DNA from: a candidate division BRC1 bacterium ADurb.BinA292 | GTDB lineage: Bacteria > Sumerlaeota > Sumerlaeia > MVZB01 | NCBI GenBank assembly: GCA_002068205.1 | Contig: MVZB01000160.1 | Coordinates: forward strand, 1 to 7,584 | Reading direction: 5' to 3' | DNA length: 7,584 bases | Shown: one piece after another, positions 1 to 6,174 of the stretch | Position numbering within the stretch: position 1 is the first letter of the stretch | Layout of the letters: every line of letters begins with the position of its first letter | Notes under the pieces: model-generated | What the model saw: the letters and a program-made list of their open reading frames with translations, nothing else | What the model was told of the DNA's origin: nothing | The model's database searches: none | Made by a program: the position numbers and the translations under genes

Positions 1-270
1 CAGCACCAGCCCGCGCAGCCGGTCGCCCGCCTCCAGCACATACCCGAAATCCGGGATCACCAGATCGACTCCGAGCATCTCCTCCTCGGGAAATTTCTGC
101 CCGCAATCGACGCACACCATGTCGTCGCCGAATTCCACGACCATCATGTTCTTGCCGAATTCCCCCACGCCCCCCAGCGGTATAACCCGCAGCATGTCGG
201 GCGCGGGAGCAGGCTGACCTTTCGGTCCGGTTCTCGGTTCAATCGATTCGGAACGGACGGGCAGCTTCAT
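1..270 (-). CDS. rnj: Ribonuclease J, N-terminal part (runs off left edge)
   Basis: RNase J is a cytoplasmic metallo-beta-lactamase/beta-CASP exo- and endoribonuclease that acts in mRNA decay and rRNA maturation. Ninety residues are visible, from the ATG at 268-270 to the window edge. After a polar, proline-rich stretch of about 25 residues comes the first beta strand with LRVIPLGGVGEFGKNMMVVE (residues 27-46), then VDCGQKFPEEEMLGVDLVIP (54-73) and DFGYVLEAGDRLRGLVL. Both blocks match the RNase J N-terminus as I know it. The family's next element, the zinc-binding HGHEDH loop, would lie just outside the window, so catalytic competence cannot be judged here. The start lies 28 bases after the stop of the response regulator on the same strand, and no clear Shine-Dalgarno sequence precedes it. 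Translation could instead begin at Met26 (193-195), which would give a shorter leader closer to many family members. The assignment is confident although the gene is partial. Confidence 0.9.
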   Translation of the reverse strand, partial: MKLPVRSESIEPRTGPKGQPAPAPDMLRVIPLGGVGEFGKNMMVVEFGDDMVCVDCGQKFPEEEMLGVDLVIPDFGYVLEAGDRLRGLVL

Positions 271-298
271 CGGGGGCTCAGGCGGTCGCGGCCGGCGC

Positions 299-1576
299 TC
301 ATACCAGTTTCAACGTCATGTTCATGCAGTCGAAGGTCGTCTCCCGGATCTTGGACAGCTTCTCCATCTCACTGATCTCGGGATGGATATACGGATTGCG
401 GTAGTGCTGCAGGTTCGTCAGCAGGCTCGCGTACTGCACCACCTCTTCCTCGGTCTCCAGCCCCTTGATCCCCAGCGGATTGTCGATTGTCACCGACTGC
501 TGGAACTTGCGGAACTGATAGGATCGGCCGAAACACAGCAGGATGATCCCCAGCGCCTTGAGCCCGTCGGGCTTGTACTTGTTGCCGTGCTCGAGGATGC
601 GCTGAAACGTCTGGAACACGTTGTCAATCGTCACTTCGATCGAGACGCCGCGCTGGACGCGCAGCAGATGCTGATGGAAGAACAGCGACAGCGAACGGCG
701 ATTGTCCTCGAGCAGCGAATGAATCATCTTCGGCGTCGCCGGGTCGCCGAAAAACTTCACCAGCCGCTTGCGCAGCCGGTTCTTTGCCTCGTTCTCCACC
801 GCGAAGCAATACGAGAACCCGACCGAACGCGAGAAATCGACCGCCTGCTCGATCTCCTCGCCGTGAATGTAAAGAAATTCGGCGGTCTTGAGCGCTTCCT
901 GCGTCTGCGGCTCAAGATTCGGAAACCCCGGGATCGCGTCGTTCAGGTTCCGGTCGACGCGCTCAAACACATCGCGCCCCGGGCCCGCCGCCCGCACCCG
1001 GTCGGCATCCTGGCGCGATGACTGCAGCGCATCGCTCGGGCTGAGCTCCGTGATCGCGTCAAACGCCTCCCCCTTGACCGATTCGGGCGCCTTCGAATCG
1101 AGCATGATCGCCCGCAGCTCGTTCAGCGCCGCCGCCGGGTCCGTCTCGCCGATCTTGCGTTGTTCCGCGATCCGGCGGCTTAGTTCCCGGCTCCGCTGAT
1201 GCTCCGTGTTCGCCTGGTCGATCGCACGGAACAGGTTCTCCATCTCCTCGTCAATCTTGGACTTGCTGATCACGTAGCGCGCGCCCAGACGCGACGCCTC
1301 GGCCCCCTCCTCGAACGTGCCGACCGCCGAGATCATGATGATTGGCAGGTGGGGATTGAGCAGCCGCGCCTGCCGGATCAGGTCCAGTCCCTCGGTCGGA
1401 TGTCGCATCGCCAGATCGGTCACGACGACGTCGATCGGCCCCCCGCTCAGCCGCTCCAGCGCATCCTCGCTGTCCTCGGCCTCGACGACGTCATAACCCT
1501 GCAGGATCAGGTTGCGCCGGAACGCTTCCCGGTAGCTCCTGTTGTCATCCACGATCAGGACGTTGGGCGTGGTCAT
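299..1576 (-). CDS. Response regulator with C-terminal HEPN-like domain
   Basis: This 425-residue protein begins with a complete CheY-like receiver domain (about 4-120). The acidic pair D10/D11, the phospho-acceptor D54 in VVVTDLAM, S83 in MISAVG and the conserved lysine K105 are all present, so phosphorylation by a partner histidine kinase is expected. No kinase is encoded in the window. A charged, probably coiled-coil linker (about 118-200) leads to a helical region (about 205-425) that is not a recognisable DNA-binding output. It contains EPQTQEALKTAEFLY (222-236), VDFSRSVGFSYCFAVENEAK (246-265) and, near the end, R393-N394-P-Y-I-H398. That last pattern fits the R-polar-x(3-5)-H signature of HEPN ribonucleases and HEPN-like folds. 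The HEPN call rests on this motif and on the overall helical pattern, so it is an inference. RNase J follows 28 bases downstream, which suggests co-transcription and a role in RNA metabolism. The ATG at 1574-1576 puts the first beta strand (NVLIVDD) directly after the start, as usual for receivers. No convincing promoter was found upstream on this strand. Confidence 0.85.
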   Translation of the reverse strand: MTTPNVLIVDDNRSYREAFRRNLILQGYDVVEAEDSEDALERLSGGPIDVVVTDLAMRHPTEGLDLIRQARLLNPHLPIIMISAVGTFEEGAEASRLGARYVISKSKIDEEMENLFRAIDQANTEHQRSRELSRRIAEQRKIGETDPAAALNELRAIMLDSKAPESVKGEAFDAITELSPSDALQSSRQDADRVRAAGPGRDVFERVDRNLNDAIPGFPNLEPQTQEALKTAEFLYIHGEEIEQAVDFSRSVGFSYCFAVENEAKNRLRKRLVKFFGDPATPKMIHSLLEDNRRSLSLFFHQHLLRVQRGVSIEVTIDNVFQTFQRILEHGNKYKPDGLKALGIILLCFGRSYQFRKFQQSVTIDNPLGIKGLETEEEVVQYASLLTNLQHYRNPYIHPEISEMEKLSKIRETTFDCMNMTLKLV

Positions 1577-1722
1577 ACTCGGCCGCCGGACGATCGTTCG
1601 CGTTTTCGCGGGGGGAGGTGGTCAACCGGCCCCACCCTGTGTACCAGCCGCTCCGGCGAAGTGCAACCCAATCCTGTCTCGAACCACGCCCCCCGCCGTT
1701 TGGCTCAATCCGGACCCCGCCG

Positions 1723-1751
1723 TTGACACAAGCCGGTCCGCAATCGAGAAT
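1723..1751 (+). promoter_or_regulatory. Candidate sigma70-type promoter of alaS
   Basis: A perfect -35 box TTGACA (1723-1728) is followed after exactly 17 bases by GAGAAT (1746-1751), which matches the TATAAT consensus at 4 of 6 positions including A2 and the final AAT. Transcription would start near 1758 and give a leader of about 55 bases before the alaS ATG. The -10 box also overlaps an in-frame upstream ATG (1750), which argues against the longer alaS reading. Confidence 0.55.
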
Positions 1752-1796
1752 GTCGTTTTCGTGCAGCCTGCCGGCTACCGCCGCGCGGGCCAGATT

Positions 1797-1802
1797 GGGG
1801 GA
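1797..1802 (+). promoter_or_regulatory. Shine-Dalgarno-like site of alaS
   Basis: GGGGGA lies 10 bases before the ATG at 1813. It supports that start over in-frame upstream ATGs at 1618 and 1750, whose extra residues resemble no alanyl-tRNA synthetase N-terminus. Confidence 0.5.
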
Positions 1803-1812
1803 ACTGCCTGTT

Positions 1813-4599
1813 ATGTTGACCGCCGCCGCGATCCGCCAGCTTTACATCGATTTCTTCGTCCAGCGCGGACACACCCATGTCTCCAGCGCCCCGATGGTCC
1901 CCCCCGACGACCCCACCCTCATGTTCAACGTCGCCGGCATGGTCCAGTTCAAGGCGCTCTACTCCGGCAGCGTCCCCCTCCCCTACACCCGCGCCGTCAC
2001 CGTCCAGAAGTGCCTGCGCGTCGCCGACCTGGAAAACGTCGGCCGCACCCTGCGCCACCACACCTTCTTCGAGATGCTCGGCAACTTCTCCTTCGGCGAC
2101 TACTTCAAGCGCGAGGCGATCACCTGGGGCTGGGAATTCTGCACCGACCCCAACTGGCTCGGCCTCCCCCCCGAGCGCATCTTCGCCACCGTCTTCGGCG
2201 TGCAGCGCGAAGGCGGCGCCTGGGAAATCGATCAGGTCGCCCTCGACATCTGGCAACGCGAAACCGGCGTCGTCAACGGCGTAACCTTGCTCGATGAGGA
2301 AGAAAACTTCTGGGGACCGGCCGGCGGCACCGGCGCCTGCGGCGCCTGCTCCGAAATCAAGTTCTTCACCGGCCCCGAGGATCGGCTCCGCGAATACCAG
2401 CGCCTCTCCCGATCGACCGATCCCGCCGATCAGGCGCGCATGCGGCGCGACATCGTCGAGGAGGGCGATCTGTTCCTCGAAATCTGGAATCTCGTCTTCC
2501 CCGAGTTCGACCAGCAGCTCGACGGCTCGCGCCCCCTCCTCAAGAACCGCGGCATCGATACCGGCGCCGGCCTGGAGCGCACCACCACCGCCGTCCAGTT
2601 CACCCGCAGCGGCGGCCGCATCCGCTCCCAGTACGAAACCGATCTGCTCCTGCCGATGGTCCGCGCCGTCGCCGACGTCGCCGGCCTCCCCTACCCCACT
2701 CTGGCCGACGGCGACGACGCCGAACAATCCATCCGCCGCCGCGGTCTGGACCCCGCCGTCGTGCGTCTGGCGATGAACGCCTGCGCCGACCACGCCCGCG
2801 CGCTCACCTTCACCCTCTCCGAGGGCGTCGTCCCCTCCAACGAGGGGCGCGGCTATGTCCTGCGCCGCATCCTGCGCCGCGCCGCCCGTTTCGGCCTCAA
2901 GCTCGGCATCACCGAGCCCTTCCTCTGGCGCCTGGTCGCGCCGGTCGTCGACGTCATGGGCGGGGCCTATCCCGAAATCACCCGCCACGTCGCCGTTGTT
3001 GAACGCACCATCCGCGCCGAGGAGGAACGCTTCACCCGCACACTCAACCAGGGCGGTCAGATCCTCGACGACCTGCTCGCGCGCGTCGGCGCCGGCGGCC
3101 GCCTCGCCGGCGAGGAGGCCTACCGCCTCTACGACACCTATGGCTACCCGCTGGACCTGACGATCGAAGCCGCCGCCGAAAAAGGCATCAGCGTCGATCA
3201 GCCGGGTTTCGACCGCGCCCTCGACGAGGCCAAGCGCCGGGCCCGCGCTTCATGGAAGGGCGGCGCCGGCGCGGCCCGCTTCGACGAACTGCTCGGCGAC
3301 CTGCCCCCCGAACAGCGCACCCGCTTCTGCGGCTATGAGGGCATGGCGTGCGCCAGCCGCGTCGTCGCCATCCTCCGCGACGACCTCCGCGTCGACTCGC
3401 TCAAGCCCGGCCAGAACGGCGTCGTCGTCCTCGACGAAACACCCTTCTACGCCGAGGCCGGCGGCCAGGTCGGCGACACCGGCGCCCTCGACGCCATCGA
3501 CAGCGATCTCGCCCTGTTCGCCGTCGAGGATACCCAGAAGACCGAGGACGGCCACTACCTCCATTTCGGCGAGGCCCGCGAGACGATCCACGCCGGGCAG
3601 CAGGTCAAGGCCCGCGTCGACTGCGCCCGGCGCATCGCCACGATGCTCAACCACTCCGCGACCCACCTGATGCAGGGCGCCCTCAAGCGCCTCATCGGCG
3701 GCCACGTCACGCAGCAGGGTTCCTTCGTCGGTCCCGACGGCCTGCGCTTCGACTTCACCCATCCCGAGCCGGTCCCCGAGGCGACGCTGCGCGAGATCGA
3801 GCGCATCGTCAACGGCCAGATCCTCGCCAACCTGCCGGTCACCACTCAGGTCATGGCGCTCGAAGAAGCCAAGGCCACTGGCGCCATCGCGCCGTTCGGC
3901 GAAAAATACGGCGCCCAGGTCCGCGTCATCGCCATGGGCGACTTCTCCCGCGAGTTCTGCGGCGGCACCCATGTCCGCAACACCGGCCAGATCGGCCTCT
4001 TCCTCATCACCGGCGAATCGTCGGTCGCCTCGGGCATCCGCCGGATCGAGGCCCGCACCGGCCTCGGCGCGCTCGAAACCGTCATCCAGGAACGCCAGGC
4101 CCTGCACGGTCTGGCGCGCCAGCTCTCCGTCCCGGCCGACGGCTTGCCCGCCCGCATCCAGGCGCTGCAGGACGAAATCCGCCAGTTGCGCCGCCAGGTC
4201 GAGGAAGCCAAAGCCGCCCAGGCCCGCCGCCAGATGAGCGAGGCCGCCGCCGATTTCGCCGAGGTCGCCGGCATCCGCTACCTCGCGCGCGAGATCCCCG
4301 GCGCCGACCACAACGCGCTGGCGCAGGCCTGGGACGCCCTGCGCGGCCAATCCCCCACCAACACCGCCGTCCTGTTCTATTCGGTCGCCGATGGCAAGGT
4401 CAGCATGATCGTCGGCCTGACCGACGATCTCGCGCCCAGGCGGCTTAAGGCCGGCGATGTGCTCAAGGAAACCGCGGCGATCGTCGGCGGCAAGGGCGGC
4501 GGTAAACCGACCCTCGCCCGCGGCGGCGGCTCCCAACCCGAAAACCTCCCCCGCGCCGTCGAGCAATTCCCCAGCATCCTCCAGCGCCTGGCGGGCTGA
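1813..4599 (+). CDS. alaS: Alanine--tRNA ligase
   Basis: The enzyme ligates alanine to tRNA-Ala in the cytoplasm and hydrolyses mischarged Ser- or Gly-tRNA-Ala. The 928 residues from the ATG at 1813 are somewhat longer than the roughly 875 of E. coli AlaRS, partly through a longer segment around 190-230. The N-terminus IRQLYIDFFVQRGHTHVSSA, the DPTLMFNVAGMVQFK block and the class II motif 2 region RHHTFFEMLGNFSFGDYFK form the aminoacylation core. DTGAGLER and SNEGRGYVLRRILRRAARFG are further family hallmarks. The editing domain has H614-x3-H618 (NHSATH) and C716-GGT-H720, the four zinc ligands. A charged coiled-coil stretch lies at about 777-815, followed by a DHHA1-type C-terminal domain with the glycine-rich GGKGGGKPTLARGGG. 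All expected domains are present and no frame break was seen. One oddity is that the usual GPCGPC(S/T)EI motif reads GACGACSEI. The gene has its own promoter and probably forms a single-gene unit, since a 299-base gap follows. Confidence 0.98.
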   Translation: MLTAAAIRQLYIDFFVQRGHTHVSSAPMVPPDDPTLMFNVAGMVQFKALYSGSVPLPYTRAVTVQKCLRVADLENVGRTLRHHTFFEMLGNFSFGDYFKREAITWGWEFCTDPNWLGLPPERIFATVFGVQREGGAWEIDQVALDIWQRETGVVNGVTLLDEEENFWGPAGGTGACGACSEIKFFTGPEDRLREYQRLSRSTDPADQARMRRDIVEEGDLFLEIWNLVFPEFDQQLDGSRPLLKNRGIDTGAGLERTTTAVQFTRSGGRIRSQYETDLLLPMVRAVADVAGLPYPTLADGDDAEQSIRRRGLDPAVVRLAMNACADHARALTFTLSEGVVPSNEGRGYVLRRILRRAARFGLKLGITEPFLWRLVAPVVDVMGGAYPEITRHVAVVERTIRAEEERFTRTLNQGGQILDDLLARVGAGGRLAGEEAYRLYDTYGYPLDLTIEAAAEKGISVDQPGFDRALDEAKRRARASWKGGAGAARFDELLGDLPPEQRTRFCGYEGMACASRVVAILRDDLRVDSLKPGQNGVVVLDETPFYAEAGGQVGDTGALDAIDSDLALFAVEDTQKTEDGHYLHFGEARETIHAGQQVKARVDCARRIATMLNHSATHLMQGALKRLIGGHVTQQGSFVGPDGLRFDFTHPEPVPEATLREIERIVNGQILANLPVTTQVMALEEAKATGAIAPFGEKYGAQVRVIAMGDFSREFCGGTHVRNTGQIGLFLITGESSVASGIRRIEARTGLGALETVIQERQALHGLARQLSVPADGLPARIQALQDEIRQLRRQVEEAKAAQARRQMSEAAADFAEVAGIRYLAREIPGADHNALAQAWDALRGQSPTNTAVLFYSVADGKVSMIVGLTDDLAPRRLKAGDVLKETAAIVGGKGGGKPTLARGGGSQPENLPRAVEQFPSILQRLAG

Positions 4600-4612
4600 G
4601 CATCCCAAATCT

Positions 4613-4647
4613 CGTCCTTCGTCCTTCGTTCCTCGTCTCCCGTCCTC
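4613..4647. repeat. Five phased 7-bp CGTCCTY repeats
   Basis: CGT recurs every 7 bases at 4613, 4620, 4627, 4634 and 4641. The first two units are identical CGTCCTT and the rest are degenerate (CGTTCCT, CGTCTCC, CGTCCTC). On the minus strand this reads as AAGGACG tandem units. The array begins 13 bases after the alaS stop. Its function is unknown. Heptanucleotide tandem repeats of this kind are known in intergenic DNA of some bacteria. Confidence 0.7.
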
Positions 4648-4666
4648 GTGATCGCTCCCAAAGGCC
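4641..4666. repeat. 26-bp interspersed element, copy 1
   Basis: These bases match 6143-6168 at 24 of 26 positions; the differences are A/C at 4651 and A/G at 4660. The alignment extends left to 4631 versus 6133 with 32 of 36 matching. Both copies lie shortly after a stop codon (42 and 36 bases) and in the same orientation. Confidence 0.75.
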
Positions 4667-4726
4667 CGCTCCAGAAATCCGGCTCTCGAACACAGCCGAG
4701 TTCCATCTCCCGGCTCTAATCCCCCT

Positions 4727-4751
4727 CGCGGTCCTTGACCAGAGGTCCGCG
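4727..4751. promoter_or_regulatory. 25-bp imperfect dyad, candidate operator or hairpin
   Basis: The arms CGCGGTCCT (4727-4735) and AGGTCCGCG (4743-4751) are reverse complements except for one central T-T mismatch, and are separated by the 7-base loop TGACCAG. No U-tract follows, so a factor-independent terminator is unlikely. The dyad overlaps a possible TTGACC -35 box (4735-4740), which would suit a repressor or activator site. Function is inferred only from position and symmetry. Confidence 0.4.
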
Positions 4752-4763
4752 TTACGCTGATAT
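4735..4763 (+). promoter_or_regulatory. Candidate promoter of the aspartate aminotransferase gene
   Basis: TTGACC (4735-4740, 5 of 6 to consensus) is followed after 17 bases by TGATAT (4758-4763, 3 of 6), with TATACG just downstream as an alternative -10. A transcript from here would have a leader of roughly 130 bases that includes the phased GTCC repeats. The prediction is weak on the -10 side. Confidence 0.35.
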
Positions 4764-4833
4764 ACGGTGGGTGCGCTCCCGCTTCCTTGATGAAACCTTC
4801 GGTGCAGCCCAACCGCGAGCCCGCCCGCCTGAT

Positions 4834-4869
4834 GTCCCCTACGTCCTTTGTGTCCCGTATGTCCCTTAC
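4834..4869. repeat. Four phased 9-bp GTCC repeats
   Basis: GTCC occurs at exactly 9-bp intervals at 4834, 4843, 4852 and 4861. The units are GTCCCCTAC, GTCCTTTGT, GTCCCGTAT and GTCCCTTAC, with consensus roughly GTCCCNTAY. On the minus strand this is a repeated RTANGGGAC. The array ends about 30 bases before the aminotransferase start and may lie in its leader RNA. Confidence 0.7.
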
Positions 4870-4885
4870 CCCAAGTCGTTCCCCC

Positions 4886-4890
4886 GGAGG
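4886..4890 (+). promoter_or_regulatory. Ribosome-binding site deciding the aminotransferase start
   Basis: A perfect GGAGG is placed 8 bases before the ATG at 4899. It selects this start over the in-frame ATG at 4848, which lies within the GTCC repeat array and would add 17 residues with no family counterpart. Confidence 0.85.
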
Positions 4891-4898
4891 CGAACCGC

Positions 4899-6107
4899 AT
4901 GCTTGAGACCCTGCCGATGGCGCCGGCCGACCCGATCCTGGGCCTGACCGAGGCCTTCAAGAAGGACCCCAACCCCAACAAGATCAACCTTGGCGTGGGG
5001 ATCTACGTCGACGATGAAGGCCTCTCTCCCCTCTTCCGCACCGTCCATAAGGCCGAGGAAAAACTCTGGCGCGGCGCCCAGCCCAAGGCTTACCTCCCGA
5101 TCAGCGGCTCGGTCGAATACGGCCGCGCCGTCCAGAAGCTCATCTTCTCCGCCGACAGCCCCCTGATCGCGGACAAACGCCTGCGCACGGCCCAGACCCC
5201 CGGCGGCACCGGCGCCCTGCGCGTCGCCGGCGACTTCCTCCACACCCGCTTCCCCAAGGCCCGCATCTGGTTCAGCAACCCCACGTGGAACAATCATTTC
5301 AATGTCTTCGAGGCGGCCGGCCTGGAGATCCTCGAATACCCCTACTTCGATCCCGCCACCCACACCCTCGATTGGGACGGCCTGCTGGCCGGCCTGCGCG
5401 CCATCCCCGCCGGCGACGTCGTCCTGCTCCACGGCTGTTGCCACAATCCGACCGGCGTCGATCCCTCCCCCGCCCAGTGGGATGAAATCGGCCGCGTGCT
5501 GGCCGAACACAACCTCTTCCCGCTTGTCGACCTCGCGTATCAGGGCTTCGGCGACGGCGTCGACGAAGACGCCGAGGGCATCCGCATCCTCGCCCGCCAC
5601 CTCCCGGAAATGCTCATCTGCTCGTCCTTCTCCAAGAACTTCGGCCTCTACAACGAGCGCGTCGGTGCCCTGACCGTCGTGGCCGAGTCGGACGATGCCG
5701 CCGAGCGCGCCTTCAGTCACGTCAAGGCCGTCATCCGCGCCAACTACTCCAATCCCCCCGCCCACGGCGCCCTGATCGTGAAAACGATTCTGGCGGAGGA
5801 CGACCTGCGCGCCGAGTGGGAAGCCGAACTCGTCGTCATTCGCGGCCGCGTCCAGCAGATGCGCGAACTGTTCGCCGCCACCATGAAACAGAAGGGCGTG
5901 GAACAGGACTTCTCCTTTATGATCGATCAGAAGGGGATGTTCTCGCTCTCCGGCCTGTCCCGCGAACAGGTCGACTGGCTCAAGCGCGAAAAGGCGGTCT
6001 ACATGGTCGGCTCGGGCCGCGTCAACGTCGCCGGCATGACCGCCCGCAACATGAACGCCCTCTGCGACGCCGTGGCCGAAGTCCTCGCCACCGTGAATGT
6101 CGGCTGA
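4899..6107 (+). CDS. aspC: Aspartate aminotransferase (AspC/TyrB type, subgroup I-alpha)
   Basis: This PLP-dependent cytoplasmic enzyme interconverts aspartate plus 2-oxoglutarate with oxaloacetate plus glutamate, and members of the group often also accept aromatic amino acids. The 402 residues align with the E. coli AspC sequence as I remember it from MAPADPILGLTEAF onward. The diagnostic residues fall at the same numbers: N183 in HGCCHNPTG, D211 and Y214 in DLAYQGF, the Schiff-base lysine K246 in SSFSKNFGLYNERVG, R280 in IRANYSNPPAHG (side-chain carboxylate) and R374 in GSGRVNVAGM (alpha-carboxylate). TAQTPGGTGALRVAGDFL (about 102-119) is also typical. No signal peptide, truncation or frameshift is visible. 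The ATG at 4899 has a perfect GGAGG upstream. The adjacent DapL-like gene makes a role in supplying aspartate for lysine/diaminopimelate synthesis plausible, but both genes have long gaps and possible promoters of their own. Sequence alone does not settle an aspartate versus aromatic preference. Confidence 0.95.
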   Translation: MLETLPMAPADPILGLTEAFKKDPNPNKINLGVGIYVDDEGLSPLFRTVHKAEEKLWRGAQPKAYLPISGSVEYGRAVQKLIFSADSPLIADKRLRTAQTPGGTGALRVAGDFLHTRFPKARIWFSNPTWNNHFNVFEAAGLEILEYPYFDPATHTLDWDGLLAGLRAIPAGDVVLLHGCCHNPTGVDPSPAQWDEIGRVLAEHNLFPLVDLAYQGFGDGVDEDAEGIRILARHLPEMLICSSFSKNFGLYNERVGALTVVAESDDAAERAFSHVKAVIRANYSNPPAHGALIVKTILAEDDLRAEWEAELVVIRGRVQQMRELFAATMKQKGVEQDFSFMIDQKGMFSLSGLSREQVDWLKREKAVYMVGSGRVNVAGMTARNMNALCDAVAEVLATVNVG

Positions 6108-6116
6108 GTCACTGAG

Positions 6117-6153
6117 GCACGAACGAGATCCCCCTCGTCCCTCGTCCTCGTGC
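6117..6153. terminator. Nested inverted repeat after the aspC stop, possible terminator
   Basis: The outer arms GCACGA (6117-6122) and TCGTGC (6148-6153) enclose an inner stem ACGAG (6123-6127) and CTCGT (6134-6138) with a 6-base loop. There is a 9-base bulge on the right side and no U-tract follows. It begins 9 bases after the stop codon. Part of it overlaps the shared repeat, so the symmetry may be incidental to repeats rich in CGT. Confidence 0.3.
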
Positions 6154-6168
6154 TCGCTCCCGAAGGCC
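6143..6168. repeat. 26-bp interspersed element, copy 2
   Basis: This is the partner of 4641-4666, with 24 of 26 positions identical and in the same orientation. CGT triplets spaced at 6 or 7 bases (6136, 6143, 6149) flank or begin it, echoing the heptads beside copy 1. Confidence 0.75.
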
Positions 6169-6174
6169 ACCCCC

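Larger units (their letters stand above)
1577..1812. other. Divergent intergenic region between response regulator and alaS
   Basis: This 236-base gap separates two divergently transcribed units. The plus-strand side holds the alaS promoter and ribosome-binding site, listed separately. For the minus strand I found no convincing -35/-10 pair. The best candidate is TTGCAC (reverse complement of 1661-1666) with a TACACA box 17 bases on, which matches the consensus at only 3 of 6 positions in each box. There are small inverted repeats: CGCG-TTTT-CGCG at 1599-1610 and GGTGG/CCACC at 1617-1621 and 1632-1636. I saw no T-box antiterminator motif and no credible small ORF. Confidence 0.6.
4600..4898. 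other. Repeat-bearing gap between alaS and the aspartate aminotransferase gene
   Basis: No credible gene was found in these 299 bases. From left to right the gap holds phased CGT heptads directly after the alaS stop, a 26-bp element shared with the next gap, two copies of CCGGCTCT (near 4679 and 4710), a 25-bp dyad overlapping a possible -35 box, four phased 9-bp GTCC units, and the aminotransferase ribosome-binding site. No hairpin with a U-tract follows alaS, so if transcription ends here it is not by an obvious intrinsic terminator. Confidence 0.65.

Noticed and set aside
1601..1721. Minus-strand promoter for the response regulator
   Set aside because: The best box pair matches only 3 of 6 positions in each box and lacks the key final T, so it was not listed as a promoter.
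1618..1812. N-terminal extension of alaS from upstream in-frame ATGs (1618 or 1750)
   Set aside because: The extra residues do not resemble AlaRS, the ATG at 1750 overlaps the likely -10 box, and the ATG at 1813 starts exactly where family members begin and has a GGGGGA site.
1752..1812. T-box leader for alaS
   Set aside because: The region between the predicted start and the ATG is about 55 bases, too short, and lacks the conserved T-box sequence and an antiterminator.
3250..4812. Long minus-strand open frame of about 520 codons opposite alaS
   Set aside because: It is a mirror of the GC-rich third-position pattern of alaS. The translation is low-complexity Gly/Ala/Asp/Glu-rich with no family resemblance, while the plus strand encodes a clear AlaRS.
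4848..4898. 17-residue upstream extension of aspC from the ATG at 4848
   Set aside because: It begins inside the 9-bp repeat array and has no counterpart in the family. GGAGG points to the ATG at 4899.
4600..4898. CRISPR-like array suggested by phased repeats
   Set aside because: The units are 7 or 9 bp and degenerate, without the 24-40 bp repeats and unique spacers of a CRISPR array, and no cas gene is present.
4866..6170. Minus-strand open frame of about 434 codons opposite aspC
   Set aside because: It is a shadow of an unmistakable AspC on the plus strand, with no motif of its own.
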